Below are positions 22,259 to 33,615 of a stretch of 64,000 nucleotides of DNA, one piece after another. Every line of letters starts with the position of its first letter. The first letter of the stretch is position 1. Origin of the DNA: Phialocephala subalpina (lineage: Eukaryota; Ascomycota; Leotiomycetes; Helotiales; Mollisiaceae); contig FJOG01000012.1 of assembly GCA_900073065.1 (NCBI GenBank), forward strand, positions 109,126 to 173,125, written 5' to 3'. Made by a program: the position numbers and the translations under genes. The notes under the pieces are model-generated. The model did no database searches. It was not told the origin of the DNA and was given only the letters and a program-made list of their open reading frames with translations.

Positions 22259-24022
22259 ATGTCCGCAAAACTAGGCGGCGATGCCTCGCAATCAGCAGCG
22301 AACATTGACGGCCCCTCCCGACAAACCCGTATCACGCCTCGAAATTCCGATGGAGATGAAGCACTTCAAGCGGCAGCAGCGAAGGAGACACCATGGAGGA
22401 CATTGAATCAACTTGCGAACATCCCTAGACCGACAACTCCATTACGTCGAGCATCAAGTGCTGGACCATCCTCTACTCGCCGATCAGCTCGCCGGACCCC
22501 AGGCACAGGACATAGGGCCAATGGTTCGGGAAAGAAGGTCGCGGTGACACCGCATGGCAGAGCTGCTAAACGCGAGTTGGATTTACGAAGGGCAGGTTTC
22601 ACGCCGGGAAGGGATCGCAGGAGAAGTGGCAGACAACAAAGGGAAACACCTCGAGACATACTGCGAGCCCTAAGCAGACACCTAGCCCCGAAGACACTCC
22701 CAACCGTGCCTACGCCCGAGGGTCGACCTGCTTCTGCGGCTAAGTCGAGGTTTCGAGTTACAGACGATGATGATCTAGATGATGAACCAGAACTCAAACG
22801 ACCGCGGTTCTCTTTGCCGCTAGAAGACGACGAGGATGAAGACGATAGCTTGTTGCTTCCACCCCGTTCCGCCGGTCTCGAGGATGAGAACTTTACAGTA
22901 CAGTCAGTCGAGCTTGGTCGAAGAGCTATTAGCGAGCAACCTTATGGAAGACTCTCGAGAGGGAGCTTCGGTAGTATACGAATGAGTGATGTCTTTGCAG
23001 ATTTGAATGATATGGCGAGAGGGGGAGATATGTATGATTCAAGTGTTGTAGGAGACAATTTTGGTGACGATGTGGGAAACGGGCTCGACGATGAAGCATT
23101 TCCAGAGTAAGTCAGAATGTCCACCTTAGAATGTCCACCTTAGAATGTCCAATCTAACTATTTCGAACAGGGAGAATACAGCAACTTTACGAAACCTTGG
23201 TCTATTTGCGTCAGGTAGAGATAGTGATATCCGCCCTGCAAATTTACCTGCAGATGACACGGGGAACACTTTTGTGTTCACGGTACCGCACAGAGAACCA
23301 ACGGAGGAACCTGCACCAGAGAATACTACGCAATCCCTGATCGAATCCATCATATTCGATCAAGGTCCAGATGAAGAACCGGTATTCAACGAGGAAGAGC
23401 AAGACGAGGAGGATGAAGAACAAGATGAGCAGGACGAGCAAGTTGACGCTGAGAACATGCCACCAGCTAGCAGTCCTAGGGGTCTAGATGGTGACGTAAG
23501 CATGCTTGACACAACAATGCAGGAGTCCGAAGTTGCGGAGATGACGAGGGTGAAGAATGCGCGTAAGAAGAAGGTCAAGGTCTCGAGGCATGGCATTCAA
23601 TACCCCTCTCTTCCTGCAGGAGTGGTAAAGAAACTAGCAACGTCATTTGCCCGCACAGCTGGCAGCAAGGCCAAGATCAACAAGGAGGCTCTGGATGCCA
23701 TCATGCAAGCATCTGATTGGTTCTTTGAACAAGTTAGTGACGACTTGGGAGCGTATGCAAAGCACGCTGGAAGGAAGACGATCGATGAGAGTGATATTGT
23801 TACACTCATGGCGAGGTATATCCACCCCGACACGGACATTGAGGTCATAATCTAACATTTTATCTGTACAGACAACGCCAGACTAATGCCTCAACAACGC
23901 CGTTCTCACTCGCTCAGAAGTATCTCCCCCGTGAGCTTCTGCAAGAGTTACGTATGGTACCACCGACGAAGTTTAAGAAAAGCCGGGCGCTGGAGAGGAT
24001 CGAGGAGGATGAAGAGGATTGA
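22259..24022 (+). CDS. CENP-T, histone-fold kinetochore protein
   Basis: Predicted 547 aa, three exons (22259-23106, 23171-23815, 23872-24022). The long N-terminal part is disordered, basic then acidic, with a segment ETPWRTLNQLANIPRPTTPL resembling the short helical Ndc80-recruiting motif of CENP-T/Cnn1, and Thr-Pro/Ser-Pro sites suited to Cdk control. The C-terminal 110 residues form a histone fold: SLPAGVVKKLATSFARTAGS, INKEALDAIMQASDWFFEQV, GRKTIDESDIVTLMAR, then LPRELLQELRM. The latter matches the CENP-T family extension that contacts CENP-H/K. It links centromeric chromatin (with CENP-W, S, X) to microtubule-binding Ndc80. The first intron contains a small tandem repeat. Its stop lies 26 bp from the convergent SURF1 stop. 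Confidence 0.95.
23114..23150. repeat. 14-bp tandem repeat inside a CENP-T intron
   Basis: The unit AGAATGTCCACCTT occurs twice perfectly and a third time as its first nine bases, within the 64-bp first intron of CENP-T. It occupies more than half of the intron, between the donor site and the branch point. Confidence 0.9.
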
Positions 24023-24048
24023 GAGGACCGGGACCATGAGTTCATGAT

Positions 24049-25167
24049 TTATGACCATTCTTTGTTTTGGCGTACACGGCGGGCTATATCTGCTGGTGGC
24101 TTTTTGACAACCATCCAGAGCATGACTGAGGTCGCGGCTGCGAGGGCATACCTAGACAAGGGGTTAGCCTGGGTGGGATTACGGCGTCTAGGGCTAGATA
24201 CCACTTACCATGTGAATATGTATTGTGCATGATTATTTCGAAGATTGACTTCAGCTGGCCTTCCAATAGGAATACCGCGGGCTTCCCTATCCCAAGCCTT
24301 CAATAAATCGGGTTCTGCAAGCATTCAGCGAGGTAGCTTTTCAAGAGGTGAGATATAACAAACCCATCGTCTCTTCCACCCAAACTGCCTGACTCCCTGT
24401 CAACTTGGCCATTTGTTCGACATCCGGGAAGTAGAATTCTTGGGTTTGAGGACTATTGTCTGGTGTGAACATATTCTTCTTCCATGGCTCCCTCAACAAA
24501 CCCTCCACTGTGACCTCGCCTGTTGGTAGGCCATCCGGTCTCTTTTCCTGCTTCTTGAACTTCTTCGGTATCCAACCACGGTTCACCAAGACTGTAGTCC
24601 CCTTTCCATTCCTCTCTAACGGCGTAATAACCAAATATCCATCATGTCCGTCGTGCATTCGCGGCCCAATTAACATCTCCTGATCGTGTCTGAAATGTCC
24701 TGACGCATATATCCTCCTATAATCGAATTCGTGTATCGCCTCGGGATCGACATGCGGTGGCAGAGGCAGAGGGTCTCTGACGAGTCGGTCTTCGAATTTC
24801 GCTATCAATTTGGACTTCCAGTCCAGTCGTTGGACTTGCCATGTCCCCAGAGCAAAGGCGGTGATTGGGATCAGAGCTGCCGCGGAGATCAGCAATTGGG
24901 TTCCAGACTGTGCAATGCGTGCCCACCAAGTATAATGAGGCCTGGGCCATGTCTCTTTCCAGCTCGAACTAGAGTGGGCGGATTATCTACTATAGACATG
25001 AAATTCGGATCATCTGCTGGTTGAGGATTTGCCCGCCGCCTCGAGCTCTCGGAAAATTGCCGGCATGCTAGGCATTTGGAAATAATTGGACTTCGAATAT
25101 TCTTTGCGACAGTGCGCCTAGGTCGGAAGCTTCGAGCTTGTTGTGCAAAGCTCTTGGAAACATTCAT
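24049..25167 (-). CDS. SHY1: SURF1/Shy1, cytochrome c oxidase assembly factor
   Basis: Predicted 320 aa, four exons (25167-24927, 24876-24364, 24314-24209, 24151-24049). An Arg/Ser-rich mitochondrial presequence (RSFRPRRTVAKN, FSESSRRRANPQ) precedes TM1 (around LIPITAFALGTWQVQRLDWK). The intermembrane-space domain has the family landmarks FDYRRIYASGHF, VNRGWIPKK, the GEVTVEGLLR strand, GIPIGRPAEVNLRNNHAQY and ends in TM2 (YALAAATSVMLWMVV). It acts in the inner mitochondrial membrane in haem insertion into Cox1 and complex IV assembly. Its gene converges with CENP-T and diverges from the UBX gene with only 137 bp between starts. Confidence 0.95.
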
Positions 25168-25304
25168 AGCTCATAGATGTTGTGTTTGTCTCGAGCAGCA
25201 ACTTTCGAGATGCACCCATGTACTTCCTAGCTCCGATTGCCGAGCTAGGATCTAAGGCCACCACCAACCTTGACAGACAACAACCATTACCATAATCCGG
25301 CAAC

Positions 25305-27024
25305 ATGTTCTACGAAGGAGATTTGCAAAGCGGAATCGGTAAGGCTGTTCAGGAGGATAAATCGGTTGCTTGCTTTGTCACCGGTACGTTTTGATGCTCC
25401 GAAAGGAGTCTTGAGCCAGGATTTACCGGATTGGGAAATGCTGACCATCTGGCTTTAGATGATGGCGAGGAAAGTTCACAATGGGAGAATGACTTCCTTC
25501 AAGACCAAGCTGTGAGCTTTCCTATCAGAAAAGCCGATACCTGAGCTAAAGGTAAAGCAGTTGAAATCTGCACTTTTGGAACGAACAGTACTTCTTCGTC
25601 TCAAAGCTAGATCCCAGGAAGCAGGTTACCTTGCAGCAATGTTTCCTTTACCAAAGATGCCGACTATTGTGGTCATCAAGTAAGTATGACAAAGGAGCCA
25701 TGCCATGACTTTTCATTCTTGTATCCCTCCCTGGCTTCAAGCCTCTTGCGTGCTGTTGCTAAGATAGCGAAAGTCCTAATGTGTCCTGAACTTTCTACTA
25801 ACACTTCTGACAGAAACGGTGAACTCAAAGAGTACCTGGCAGCAGGATTGTCGAAGGAAGATTTTATGAGGCGTATGGGGACTGTGTTAGGAGCAAGTCT
25901 ATCAGCCCAGTCATCCTCAGCTGCATCCTTGTCATTTCGGGAATCGTCTGGTCAAACGACACAGCCCGCAGCATCTCAAGCAGCATCGTCATCTGCTTCG
26001 ACTTCTCAGACCACAAATGCTGCAACTCCAACTTCAGCTGAAGATGGACAGCAACAGTCACGTGCTCTCCAAGACATGCTGAAGGAACGAAGTGCTCGCC
26101 TTGAGGCCCAGAAAAAGGAAAACGATGCCAAGGAGAAAGCAAAGCGTGCCGAGGAAGCCAAAGCTCGTCGAGAAGCTGCCGAAAAAGCCGCTGTCCCAGG
26201 ATCCGAAGGTCATGCTGATGCCAAATATGCTTTACTGCAGAAGAAGAGGCAAAAAGAGGCCCGAGACGAGAGAGCTCGGATTCTCAAGCGCGTTGAAGAT
26301 GATAAAGCTGAGAGACGCGAGAAGGAGGCGGCACGAAAGGCAGAAGCTAAGGCGAAGGCGGAGGGTGTGGTCCCACCGACAGGATCGAGCAGTATTTCAC
26401 CACCTTTGGCGAATAGGTCAGCAGAATGTGCGTTGCAGATTCGGTTGTTCGATGGATCAACGATTCGTTCAAGATTTCCCTCCCAAGGTAGCCTTCGAAA
26501 GGACGTCAGACCATGGATCGATGAGAAGCAAATTGAAGACACGCCTTACACATTCAAGCACGTTTTGTCACCATTGCCGAATAAGAATATCGAGACATCT
26601 GAAGAGGAGGGAACCCTTCAGTCTCTTGGTCTGGCACCTAGCGCTACATTGATCCTGTTGCCAGTAACAAACGCTACGAACGCATACGAGGGCAATGCTG
26701 GGCTTATTTCTCGTGGGGTATCTACTGGCTATGGACTTGTGTCCTCGGGAGTAGGACTGGTTACTGGAGTTCTTGGAAGCTTCTTGGGAGCAGGAGCGGC
26801 TCCGCCGGCGAACGAGAACTCGCAGACACCCTCCGCAGCTCCGGCACCGAGTGCAAATATCAATGTTCGGACTTTGAGAGATAATGCTGGACGAGACGAC
26901 CAGCAGTTCTACAACGGGAATGCAGTAAGTTGAATCTAAATTTCTATGACAGACCATAGTTGATATGATGGTGTAGCTTAATTTCGAGCCTCGACATGAT
27001 GACGAGGACAAGAAGGACGACTGA
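25305..27024 (+). CDS. UBX-domain protein (UBXN4/Ubx-type Cdc48 cofactor)
   Basis: Predicted 469 aa, five exons (25305-25383, 25459-25511, 25561-25679, 25814-26924, 26977-27024). The N-terminus is a thioredoxin-like UAS segment (MFYEGDLQSGIGKAVQED, LPKMPTIVVIKNGELKEYL). A Ser/Thr/Gln-rich linker leads into a long Lys/Glu/Ala-rich helix (ARLEAQKKENDAKEKAKRAE and on), typical of UBXN4 and Ubx proteins. The UBX fold follows (ALQIRLFDGSTIRSRFPSQG, GTLQSLGLAPSATLILL), where the SRFP loop is the p97/Cdc48-binding FPR-like motif. A Gly-rich weakly hydrophobic segment (GLVSSGVGLVTGVLGSFLGA) may be a membrane hairpin, as in UBXN4 of the ER. Role: adaptor recruiting Cdc48 for ER-associated degradation (inferred). 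Confidence 0.92.
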
Positions 27025-30000
27025 GCAAGTGGCGATGAAGGATATCGGTAGCATTGGCGGCGTAAGGTGTGGGCGTTGGGAAGAGGCCTTTGTATACTAG
27101 GAGCTCGAAATTCATTTGGACTCTAGTCGCCCTCGATGCCGGGCCAAAGCATAATACCATCGGAGTGCTTGGTCTTCGGTAGAGTGACCCAGCAATAATA
27201 CAACCCCCTTGCGAGCTACTCTGTACGGCCTCCCCGTCTAACACTACACCTTTACTTCCGTTTGCTCTTAGTGGTCGCAAGTTAGCTTCGGCTACTTCAC
27301 ACGTGGCTTGGAGAGACACTGCAAATGTGGTAGGTGATTCATTTCATGGCTTTTGGAATCATTGTTTCTGAGATTGGTGAGGGAGAATGATTCACGTACT
27401 CTCTAAGACGTGAAAAAGAATGGAGTTTTGGATATTTAATAGGCGGACGCGAGACTAAGGAGATCGATGTTAAGGACGTGTTGTCGGAAATTCATACTAT
27501 ATAAGAATGCTGGTGAAAATACATGCATTCTGCTACCCTTTATTCATATCGCTTTCAATGTTCGGCTGCCCACTCCAAGTGTCCACACCCCCTAATGACC
27601 GAGTCTGCTTCAAGACCTATTCGCAGTTATCAGCTTCCAGCAGAACTTCCCAGCATTAACCTTCCACCATAATCTCTTCCCATCATCCACCCTCCGAATC
27701 ACCCATTGCCTCTAGCTCACAATACGTATCCGGAGACCGAAAATATCGACATGGCTCAAAACATGTTTTCCTTTCCCAAGAGGACCGTCCTGATTCTGTC
27801 CATCATAAATCCTAACCGAGCTAGCTGTATCCATTTGACGGACTTAAAAACATGATACACAAAGTAATGGAGATCCCGCCCTTCTTCGTGATGGAATCTA
27901 TTTGGCTGTCTGCATTCTGGACATTGTAGAGGGTTGCCGGTTAGAGGGGGAGACAAGTGGATAATTAACGAGATGGGTGAAGGGAGTCTGCCATGTTTGA
28001 TGATGGATGCTGGTATCGTGAATGTTGGGAATAATTTGAGGAGGAAATCCCCGAAGGAGTGGGTTGGAGACATTGTGAGGAAAATGGGATCGGTTTTATG
28101 AAGAAAGAGGGAGGCCAACATGTCAGGTACTTATTACCAAGGGAAGTCGTACCATCCTGGGTGATTCACGAACAGAAGCAGACTGCTGTCATGGACTCTG
28201 ATTCGATAAATGGTCCGTACACGTTCGCTTCCCCCTCACCCATTTCCATCGCTCACCTCCACTCGCCTCCTCTCGCATTCCCCTTTGTGATCCAACCTTA
28301 TAGACGTTGCTGCACGACATGTGTTCGGTAGTAATTCAGCATAACTAACAATAACAAGGTGGTATCGGCACTCGACCCGAACGGTCGAGTATAGAGCCTG
28401 GAGATCGTATTTGAGATAGGCGCCAGGTCCGTCACTAACCGATAGAAAGGTACTTGGAGGTATGTGTATGAAAGTATGTATCTGCACGGTGCTTTCCAAA
28501 GTTTCTCTGGGAGAGCTTCCACGTGGTGGAGGCTTAGCTTGCGGTAGGTACTGCTGTTCTGGGCTCGAAGGCGAAGCTACATATGCGAAGCGTGGTGCTT
28601 GGACATTGATAGACTCCTCATTTTTACATAGCCTCGATGGCAGAATAAACACATTGCGCCTTCAATATGCTGCCAAGATGTACGTTTGGACACTTATCAC
28701 TTGGGTGGGTGCGATATCTCACAATCTGACGTTTGTTCCTTGGACACCCCGAGCAACTGAACAGAGCGCAACGCCTTCTTGATGAATAGTGCTGTGTCTT
28801 CCTTATACCTGACAGGGCTCCCAGGACTCGGAAGGTATCTTGCGTCATTCGAAGGCTGTTGACAGGCAGGAGCCATGGGCCATGGTTTAACTTGCTTCCA
28901 GAATCTAAGGTTAGATCTGAAAGCCGGTTTTCTGGTTGTCCCAACGCCCCAAATTCAATCGACTTTAAACCTTCTCTTATCTGGCTGCATATGCTGAGAC
29001 TGGTGCCGCTCTTGCGCGGACCCCTTTTCGAGGAGAGCCATATTATCTGGGACTCACACCACGTTCTGACGCCGCCTGTAACTTTCGCTCCGAACCATCT
29101 ACTTGGAAACACACCCGGCGAGAGCTGCTGCACCCCTCGAGGCTAGAAGCGCTGGGAGAAAGAAACGAAACATCGAACGTCGAATATCGAATATCGAAGA
29201 CCTCCTCAGTACTGTAGCCCCAGAAACCATTTCGAATTCGAAGAGCCGACCAGCCCCAGCCACCGATATCGAGTCGAAGTCTTGGCCAGGTCCAGGAACT
29301 CTTCCGCCAACTCTTCCTGAATCACCACCTCCTCGCTTCTTCCACCTCAAGTCTTTTTCTCTTCTATTACATCCTGTACTTGTACTCTACACCACATCTA
29401 CTCTCCCTACATACGCATCCGTATCCGTAGGCTCTTGGTAGCAAAACGGTTGGCCATCAGCAGTCAGGACGTTGGCTCAAGCCCCTGCAGGCGCACTACT
29501 GTAGCGATCTCTACGGCGCGCGAACCAGACTCACCACCTCACCTCACCACATTACACTCACCAAACCACAAACCGCAGCAGGCATCTGCAAATCCCAAGC
29601 GTCCAAGCTTCCAACCTTCGTTCTTCGTTCTTCGTTCTTTGTAACCAGACGAGTAACGCCTGCAAACCTGCAAACGACAAAACAAAGCGCCTACTCCGAC
29701 CGCCGATTCGAATCACGCGAATCCCGGCCCTCCAAGCTTCGGTTGATCCTTTGCAAGGGGAAACTTGATACACCTCTGCGACTCAAACCGGTGCCGCCTC
29801 GACCTCGACCTTGACTTCAGGCCCTCGCACAATCTCGACCTCCCTCCAAAATCCCACCTTACTACGTTATCACTGCGCTCATCAACGATCACGCATCCAA
29901 GAGTGCCATCTGCAGCTGTCAGGATCGTAACTCTTCTACAATCCGTGTCCGCAGCATACCCAGAGACGATCTCCTGCATAATCGCCGAAACTCGTCTCAG

Positions 30001-30203
30001 CTCTCTGATCCTCAGAACCCCATCTTGAAGGTACGATATCTCTGCTCAGTGCTCACGAACCCACTTGCGGGAGTGCCAGCTTCCGATGTGTCAAAAAGAT
30101 CTGACCGTTATGCAGAAGTAGCTTCGTTCTTCAACAAACATCTTCGAGAAACCCAGCTTCCTTCGACAATACTTCCTTTCATCAAACCTTTCCTCTATCA
30201 AAC
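27025..30203. other. Gene-poor 3.2 kb region upstream of Rac
   Basis: Both strands carry short overlapping frames without motifs (for example 27756-28121 and 28624-29133). The last kilobase is pyrimidine- and CTTC-rich with a short TTCGTTC tandem (about 29616-29640), fitting a long promoter and 5' UTR of the Rac gene. No RNA gene recognised. Confidence 0.5.
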
Positions 30204-31236
30204 ATGGCGGCTCCAGGAACACAATCACTCAAGGTTAGACTTCCCGCGCCACCAATCTGACATACATCAAAAGAGGAATTTTGAGGCTAACTTTTCTTCT
30301 CCCTGCAGTGTGTTGTCACTGGTGATGGTGCTGTCGGCAAGGTACATATAATTCAACCTTCGAAATGCGATGGACTATTATAATTGACGCGACTTGCAGA
30401 CATGTCTCCTCATCTCATACACCACTAATGCCTTCCCTGGCGAGTACATCCCAACTGTGTACGAACTCTCACCACCTAAACCCCCGCAAAACGCTAACAA
30501 TAAAAGATTCGACAACTACTCCGCCAGTGTCATGGTTGATGGCAAGCCAATTAGCTTGGGTCTGTGGGATACTGCGGGACAAGAAGATTATGACCGACTC
30601 CGACCACTCTCATACCCCCAGACCGACGTCTTCTTGATCTGCTTCTCGATCGTCTCTCCACCATCATTCGACAACGTTCGCGCCAAGGTACGCGCACACC
30701 GCGATCACAAAATGAGAAGAGTGCTAACTTCACTCAACTAGTGGTTCCCCGAGATTGATCACCATGCTCCTTCTGTTCCCATCATCCTGGTCGGCACCAA
30801 GCTTGATTTGAGAGAAGACCCCGCCACGCTTGAGAGCTTGAGACAAAAGCGCATGGAGCCAGTTTCGTATGATCAAGCTTTGATCGTTGCCAAGGAGATT
30901 CGTGCCCACAAGTACTTGGAGTGCTCTGCCCTTACTCAACGTAACTTGAAGAGTGTCTTCGATGAGGCTATCCGGTGAGTCTTTGTTCAGTTCGCCACAA
31001 TAAGTTCTCAACTTGAGTGCGGCTTGTCCTGCGGCTTGAGCTTGGGAATTGCCGCTTGACAAGCTTCACAAGCTCAAGCCGCAGCATATGAGTCGCATGT
31101 CAAGCCGCAATACAGCAGCCGCACCCCTAGCATATCTGAATATGTGGAATATATGCTAATGGATAATTTCAGAGCTGTCCTGAGCCCAAGACCCCAGCCA
31201 ACGAAGAAGAAGCAATCGAAGTGCACCATCCTATAA
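30204..31236 (+). CDS. RAC1: Rac-type Rho GTPase
   Basis: Predicted 199 aa, six exons (30204-30233, 30309-30341, 30400-30458, 30507-30687, 30742-30974, 31173-31236). All G motifs are present: P-loop GDGAVGKTCLL, switch I with TVFDNYSA, switch [31 protein letters not shown] (NKxD variant TKLD of Rho proteins), and [18 protein letters not shown]. The Rho insert helix and a polybasic region (PTKKKQSK) precede the CAAX box CTIL, predicting geranylgeranylation and plasma-membrane targeting. The sequence fits fungal Rac (polarised growth, NADPH oxidase activation) better than Cdc42, judged by the N-terminal [20 protein letters not shown]. The last intron (198 bp) is longer than the others and contains a nested inverted repeat. 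Confidence 0.97.
31018..31109. repeat. Nested inverted repeat (foldback) in the last Rac intron
   Basis: TGCGGCTTGAGCTTG (31030-31044) is followed 24 bp later by its perfect reverse complement (31069-31083). A second, outer pair TGCGGCTTG (31018-31026) and CAAGCCGCA (31101-31109) flanks it. The transcript could form an extended hairpin; a small foldback MITE insertion is the likely origin. Confidence 0.8.
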
Positions 31237-31946
31237 AGGATTTCACATACGCAGAACGACAACCTACGGGTTGGCAACCAGCATGGTGAACGCATTACAT
31301 TATACTATGGTCACATTCGAGACGAGATTGAGATTGAGATTGAGCTGTCATTTCTCTTCATCAACCAGGGATTCAAGCACAAACTCATATGTGGAGTACG
31401 ATTATGTGGAGTACAATATCAGCAGACAAAGATCACATTATGGGTAATGAAGCTCTGCAGCATTTTCTCTTCTGTCAGAATATTCGGATGATCAATGCAG
31501 AGTATTGGTCTTTTGCTCAGTCGCAGCTACTAGAGAAAAGAGATCTTTTGCAGCAAGGAAGTGAGGGCTGGGTTGGGTTAGCAGCGTTCCTGTAAATAAT
31601 GGGGTGCACACGAGCTGACTGATAACTGCTCGACTGGAAATGGGGGTTAATGATGATGGAACGACCTTCGATACTTTGAGCAGTCTGCATAGCATTTTCC
31701 AGTAGGCATACCCTTCGTTTGTTTCTGATAGAGTAAATTTCGGTTTCTACAATTCACATGGACATGTCAAATTAGGTTCTCGCTTTGTGATGCAGCAAAG
31801 ATACGTGATTCAAACCAAGACGTGATTCATTCATTCTATTCAAGGCCACTGGCATACGTGCCAGTTCCAATAACGCTATGCAAACAACCAGCCCGGACTT
31901 ACACAAAGAAAAGTGTCGTGACGTGACGAATACTGGGTATCGATCA
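31237..31946. other. Convergent intergenic region, Rac and Nop6-like 3' flanks
   Basis: Contains a GAGATT hexanucleotide tandem (about 31321-31344) and AT-rich 3' UTR-like sequence. No gene seen. Confidence 0.5.
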
Positions 31947-33269
31947 TCAATTCATGGTTGGTACTAATCTTCTTCTGCTGGGGTGGATGGCAGACTCGTC
32001 AATAGCTGCTGCTCCGGCGGCTTTCTCGAGCTTGGCTTTCTCTTCTTCGTGGATTCGGCGGATGCGCTGTTCGTTTAGCTTGGTGTTTTTGACTTCGATT
32101 TTGGATTTGCGTTCTTTGGTGTTGCCTCCTCCTCCGGCGCTATAATATAATGTTAGCTTTAGTTGATCGATGATGGGGGTGTTGGGGCTCGAGTGCTTGA
32201 GAGCAAAGAGGAGAGGGGAGGGTAAGAGAATGAGCCCAAATTGGCAGTAGGTGACGGTTACATACGTTAATTCCACATTGATCTTTCTGGGAGCATTCTT
32301 TCCATCATCGAAGGTCGAGTGGTGCATGAGCTTCAAGCATGTCTTCATGTGGTCGTAGCCAGCGAACTCGATGAAGGCACAGCCTTTTGATTTTGTGGGG
32401 TCCTCTTTCTTTGTGAGGTGTCTGACGGATTGGGGGTGGACGGAGGCGAAGTGAGCCGCGATCGATTCTGTTGTTGCTGAGAAGGGGAGGTTGCCTGTTG
32501 ATACTTGATTAGTTGTGAATTCTCGACGAATGGGAGAAAACAGGGACATACCAACAAAGACGATGAATCTGGCAGCCTTCTTGTCCTTGTCTTCTCCTTC
32601 GGCTGCAGCATCTCCATTCGTAACTATTCCCTTGCGCTTCTTCTCTCTATTCCGGTTGTTTTTCTTGGATTTCTTCTCCTCAGCTGTCTCGGTATCCGTC
32701 GTCATCTTCTTATCCTTCTTAGCCTTCTTGTCTCCATCGCCATTGGTCTCAAGAACGGGCTCTGCAGCTTCATCATCCTTGGTCGTACCATTGGCAGCAT
32801 CAGCAATCTCCTTTGCTCTTCGTTCTGCTTTTCGCTCTTTCTTCGACTTCTTGGGCGTTTCAGCATCTTCCATTGGGGTATCGACTTCCACTGGCGCAGC
32901 ATCTTCTTCCACAATAGACTCGGACTCGGACTTGGAAGCTTTCTTGTCCTTCTTACTCTTCTTTTCTTTCTTTGCTGGCTTTTCGGCTTCGACGTCGACT
33001 TCTTCAGCATCTTCGGGTTCCTCCTTCTTGGACTTTTTATCCTTCTTTTCCTTCTTAGATTTCTTGCTCTTCACCTCCGCCTCTCCATTCTCCGCATCAT
33101 CCTCATCACCCCGTTTCCGCTTCTTATCCTTCTTGACCCTCTCTGGCTTGCTTGCAACTTCATCTACGGCATCTACATTGTCGTCACCGGGGAGATCTGG
33201 GATTGCGGCTTCGAGGGCGCGCTTTTTGGCTTTGCGCTCGGCGCGAGTAGCGTCTGTTGATTTGCCCAT
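31947..33269 (-). CDS. Nop6-like nucleolar RRM protein
   Basis: Predicted 379 aa, three exons (33269-32552, 32494-32266, 32139-31947). The first 230 residues are extremely Lys/Glu/Asp-rich (KKDKKRKRGDEDD, KKSKKERKAERRAKE), a nucleolar low-complexity domain. A single RRM follows: RNP2 FIVFVGNLPFSATTES and RNP1 KGCAFIEFAGYD. After the second intron comes a basic helix (NTKERKSKIEVKNTKLNEQR) and a C-terminal HPSRRRLVPTMN. This order matches Nop6, a nonessential 40S assembly factor that binds early pre-rRNA. The start at 33269 (MGKSTDATRAERKAKKR) was chosen over longer frames because the upstream sequence is not conserved-looking. The strong codon periodicity produces long antisense frames, which are shadows. 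Confidence 0.9.
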   Translation of the reverse strand: MGKSTDATRAERKAKKRALEAAIPDLPGDDNVDAVDEVASKPERVKKDKKRKRGDEDDAENGEAEVKSKKSKKEKKDKKSKKEEPEDAEEVDVEAEKPAKKEKKSKKDKKASKSESESIVEEDAAPVEVDTPMEDAETPKKSKKERKAERRAKEIADAANGTTKDDEAAEPVLETNGDGDKKAKKDKKMTTDTETAEEKKSKKNNRNREKKRKGIVTNGDAAAEGEDKDKKAARFIVFVGMSLFSPIRREFTTNQVSTGNLPFSATTESIAAHFASVHPQSVRHLTKKEDPTKSKGCAFIEFAGYDHMKTCLKLMHHSTFDDGKNAPRKINVELTYVTVTYCQFGLILLPSPLLFALKHSSPNTPIIDQLKLTLYYSAGGGGNTKERKSKIEVKNTKLNEQRIRRIHEEEKAKLEKAAGAAAIDESAIHPSRRRLVPTMN

Positions 33270-33615
33270 TTTAATTTTAGAATGTTGGGATTTGGGGATG
33301 TTGCAGAGAAAATAGAGTTGATGCGGGCGAGAAACAATTGAACTTTTTCTGCCGCTGAGGGCGGGCGGTGAGGAAATGTGGGCTAGGATTGGTTGGATCG
33401 AGGCATGATTGACATGGGTCATAGCGAGTATTGTCCTGGGGCAATTGAGGACTTCAACCTTCGTCCATACTTCATTCGACTTCTGGTCTTTTTTATAGTA
33501 CACATACATTATTCTTCCGACATCCCTCCACCCCATTCGATAACTGGAACGACTCTGCGTGCAGACTATCCCGCTTTTCTCACAATCTGGACCATCTCCA
33601 TTCGCGAAATGTGGC
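33270..33615. other. Short intergenic region
   Basis: Upstream of the Nop6-like gene and downstream of the 2EXR pseudogene. Nothing recognised. Confidence 0.45.

Noticed and set aside
29440..29520. Possible tRNA-like stretch before the Rac gene
   Set aside because: No consistent cloverleaf or TTCGA-type T-loop found.
32505..33315. Two long plus-strand open frames of 250-266 codons
   Set aside because: They are antisense to the Lys/Glu-rich Nop6-like exon; reverse-complemented Lys/Glu codons give Ser/Leu/Phe-rich shadows without stops.
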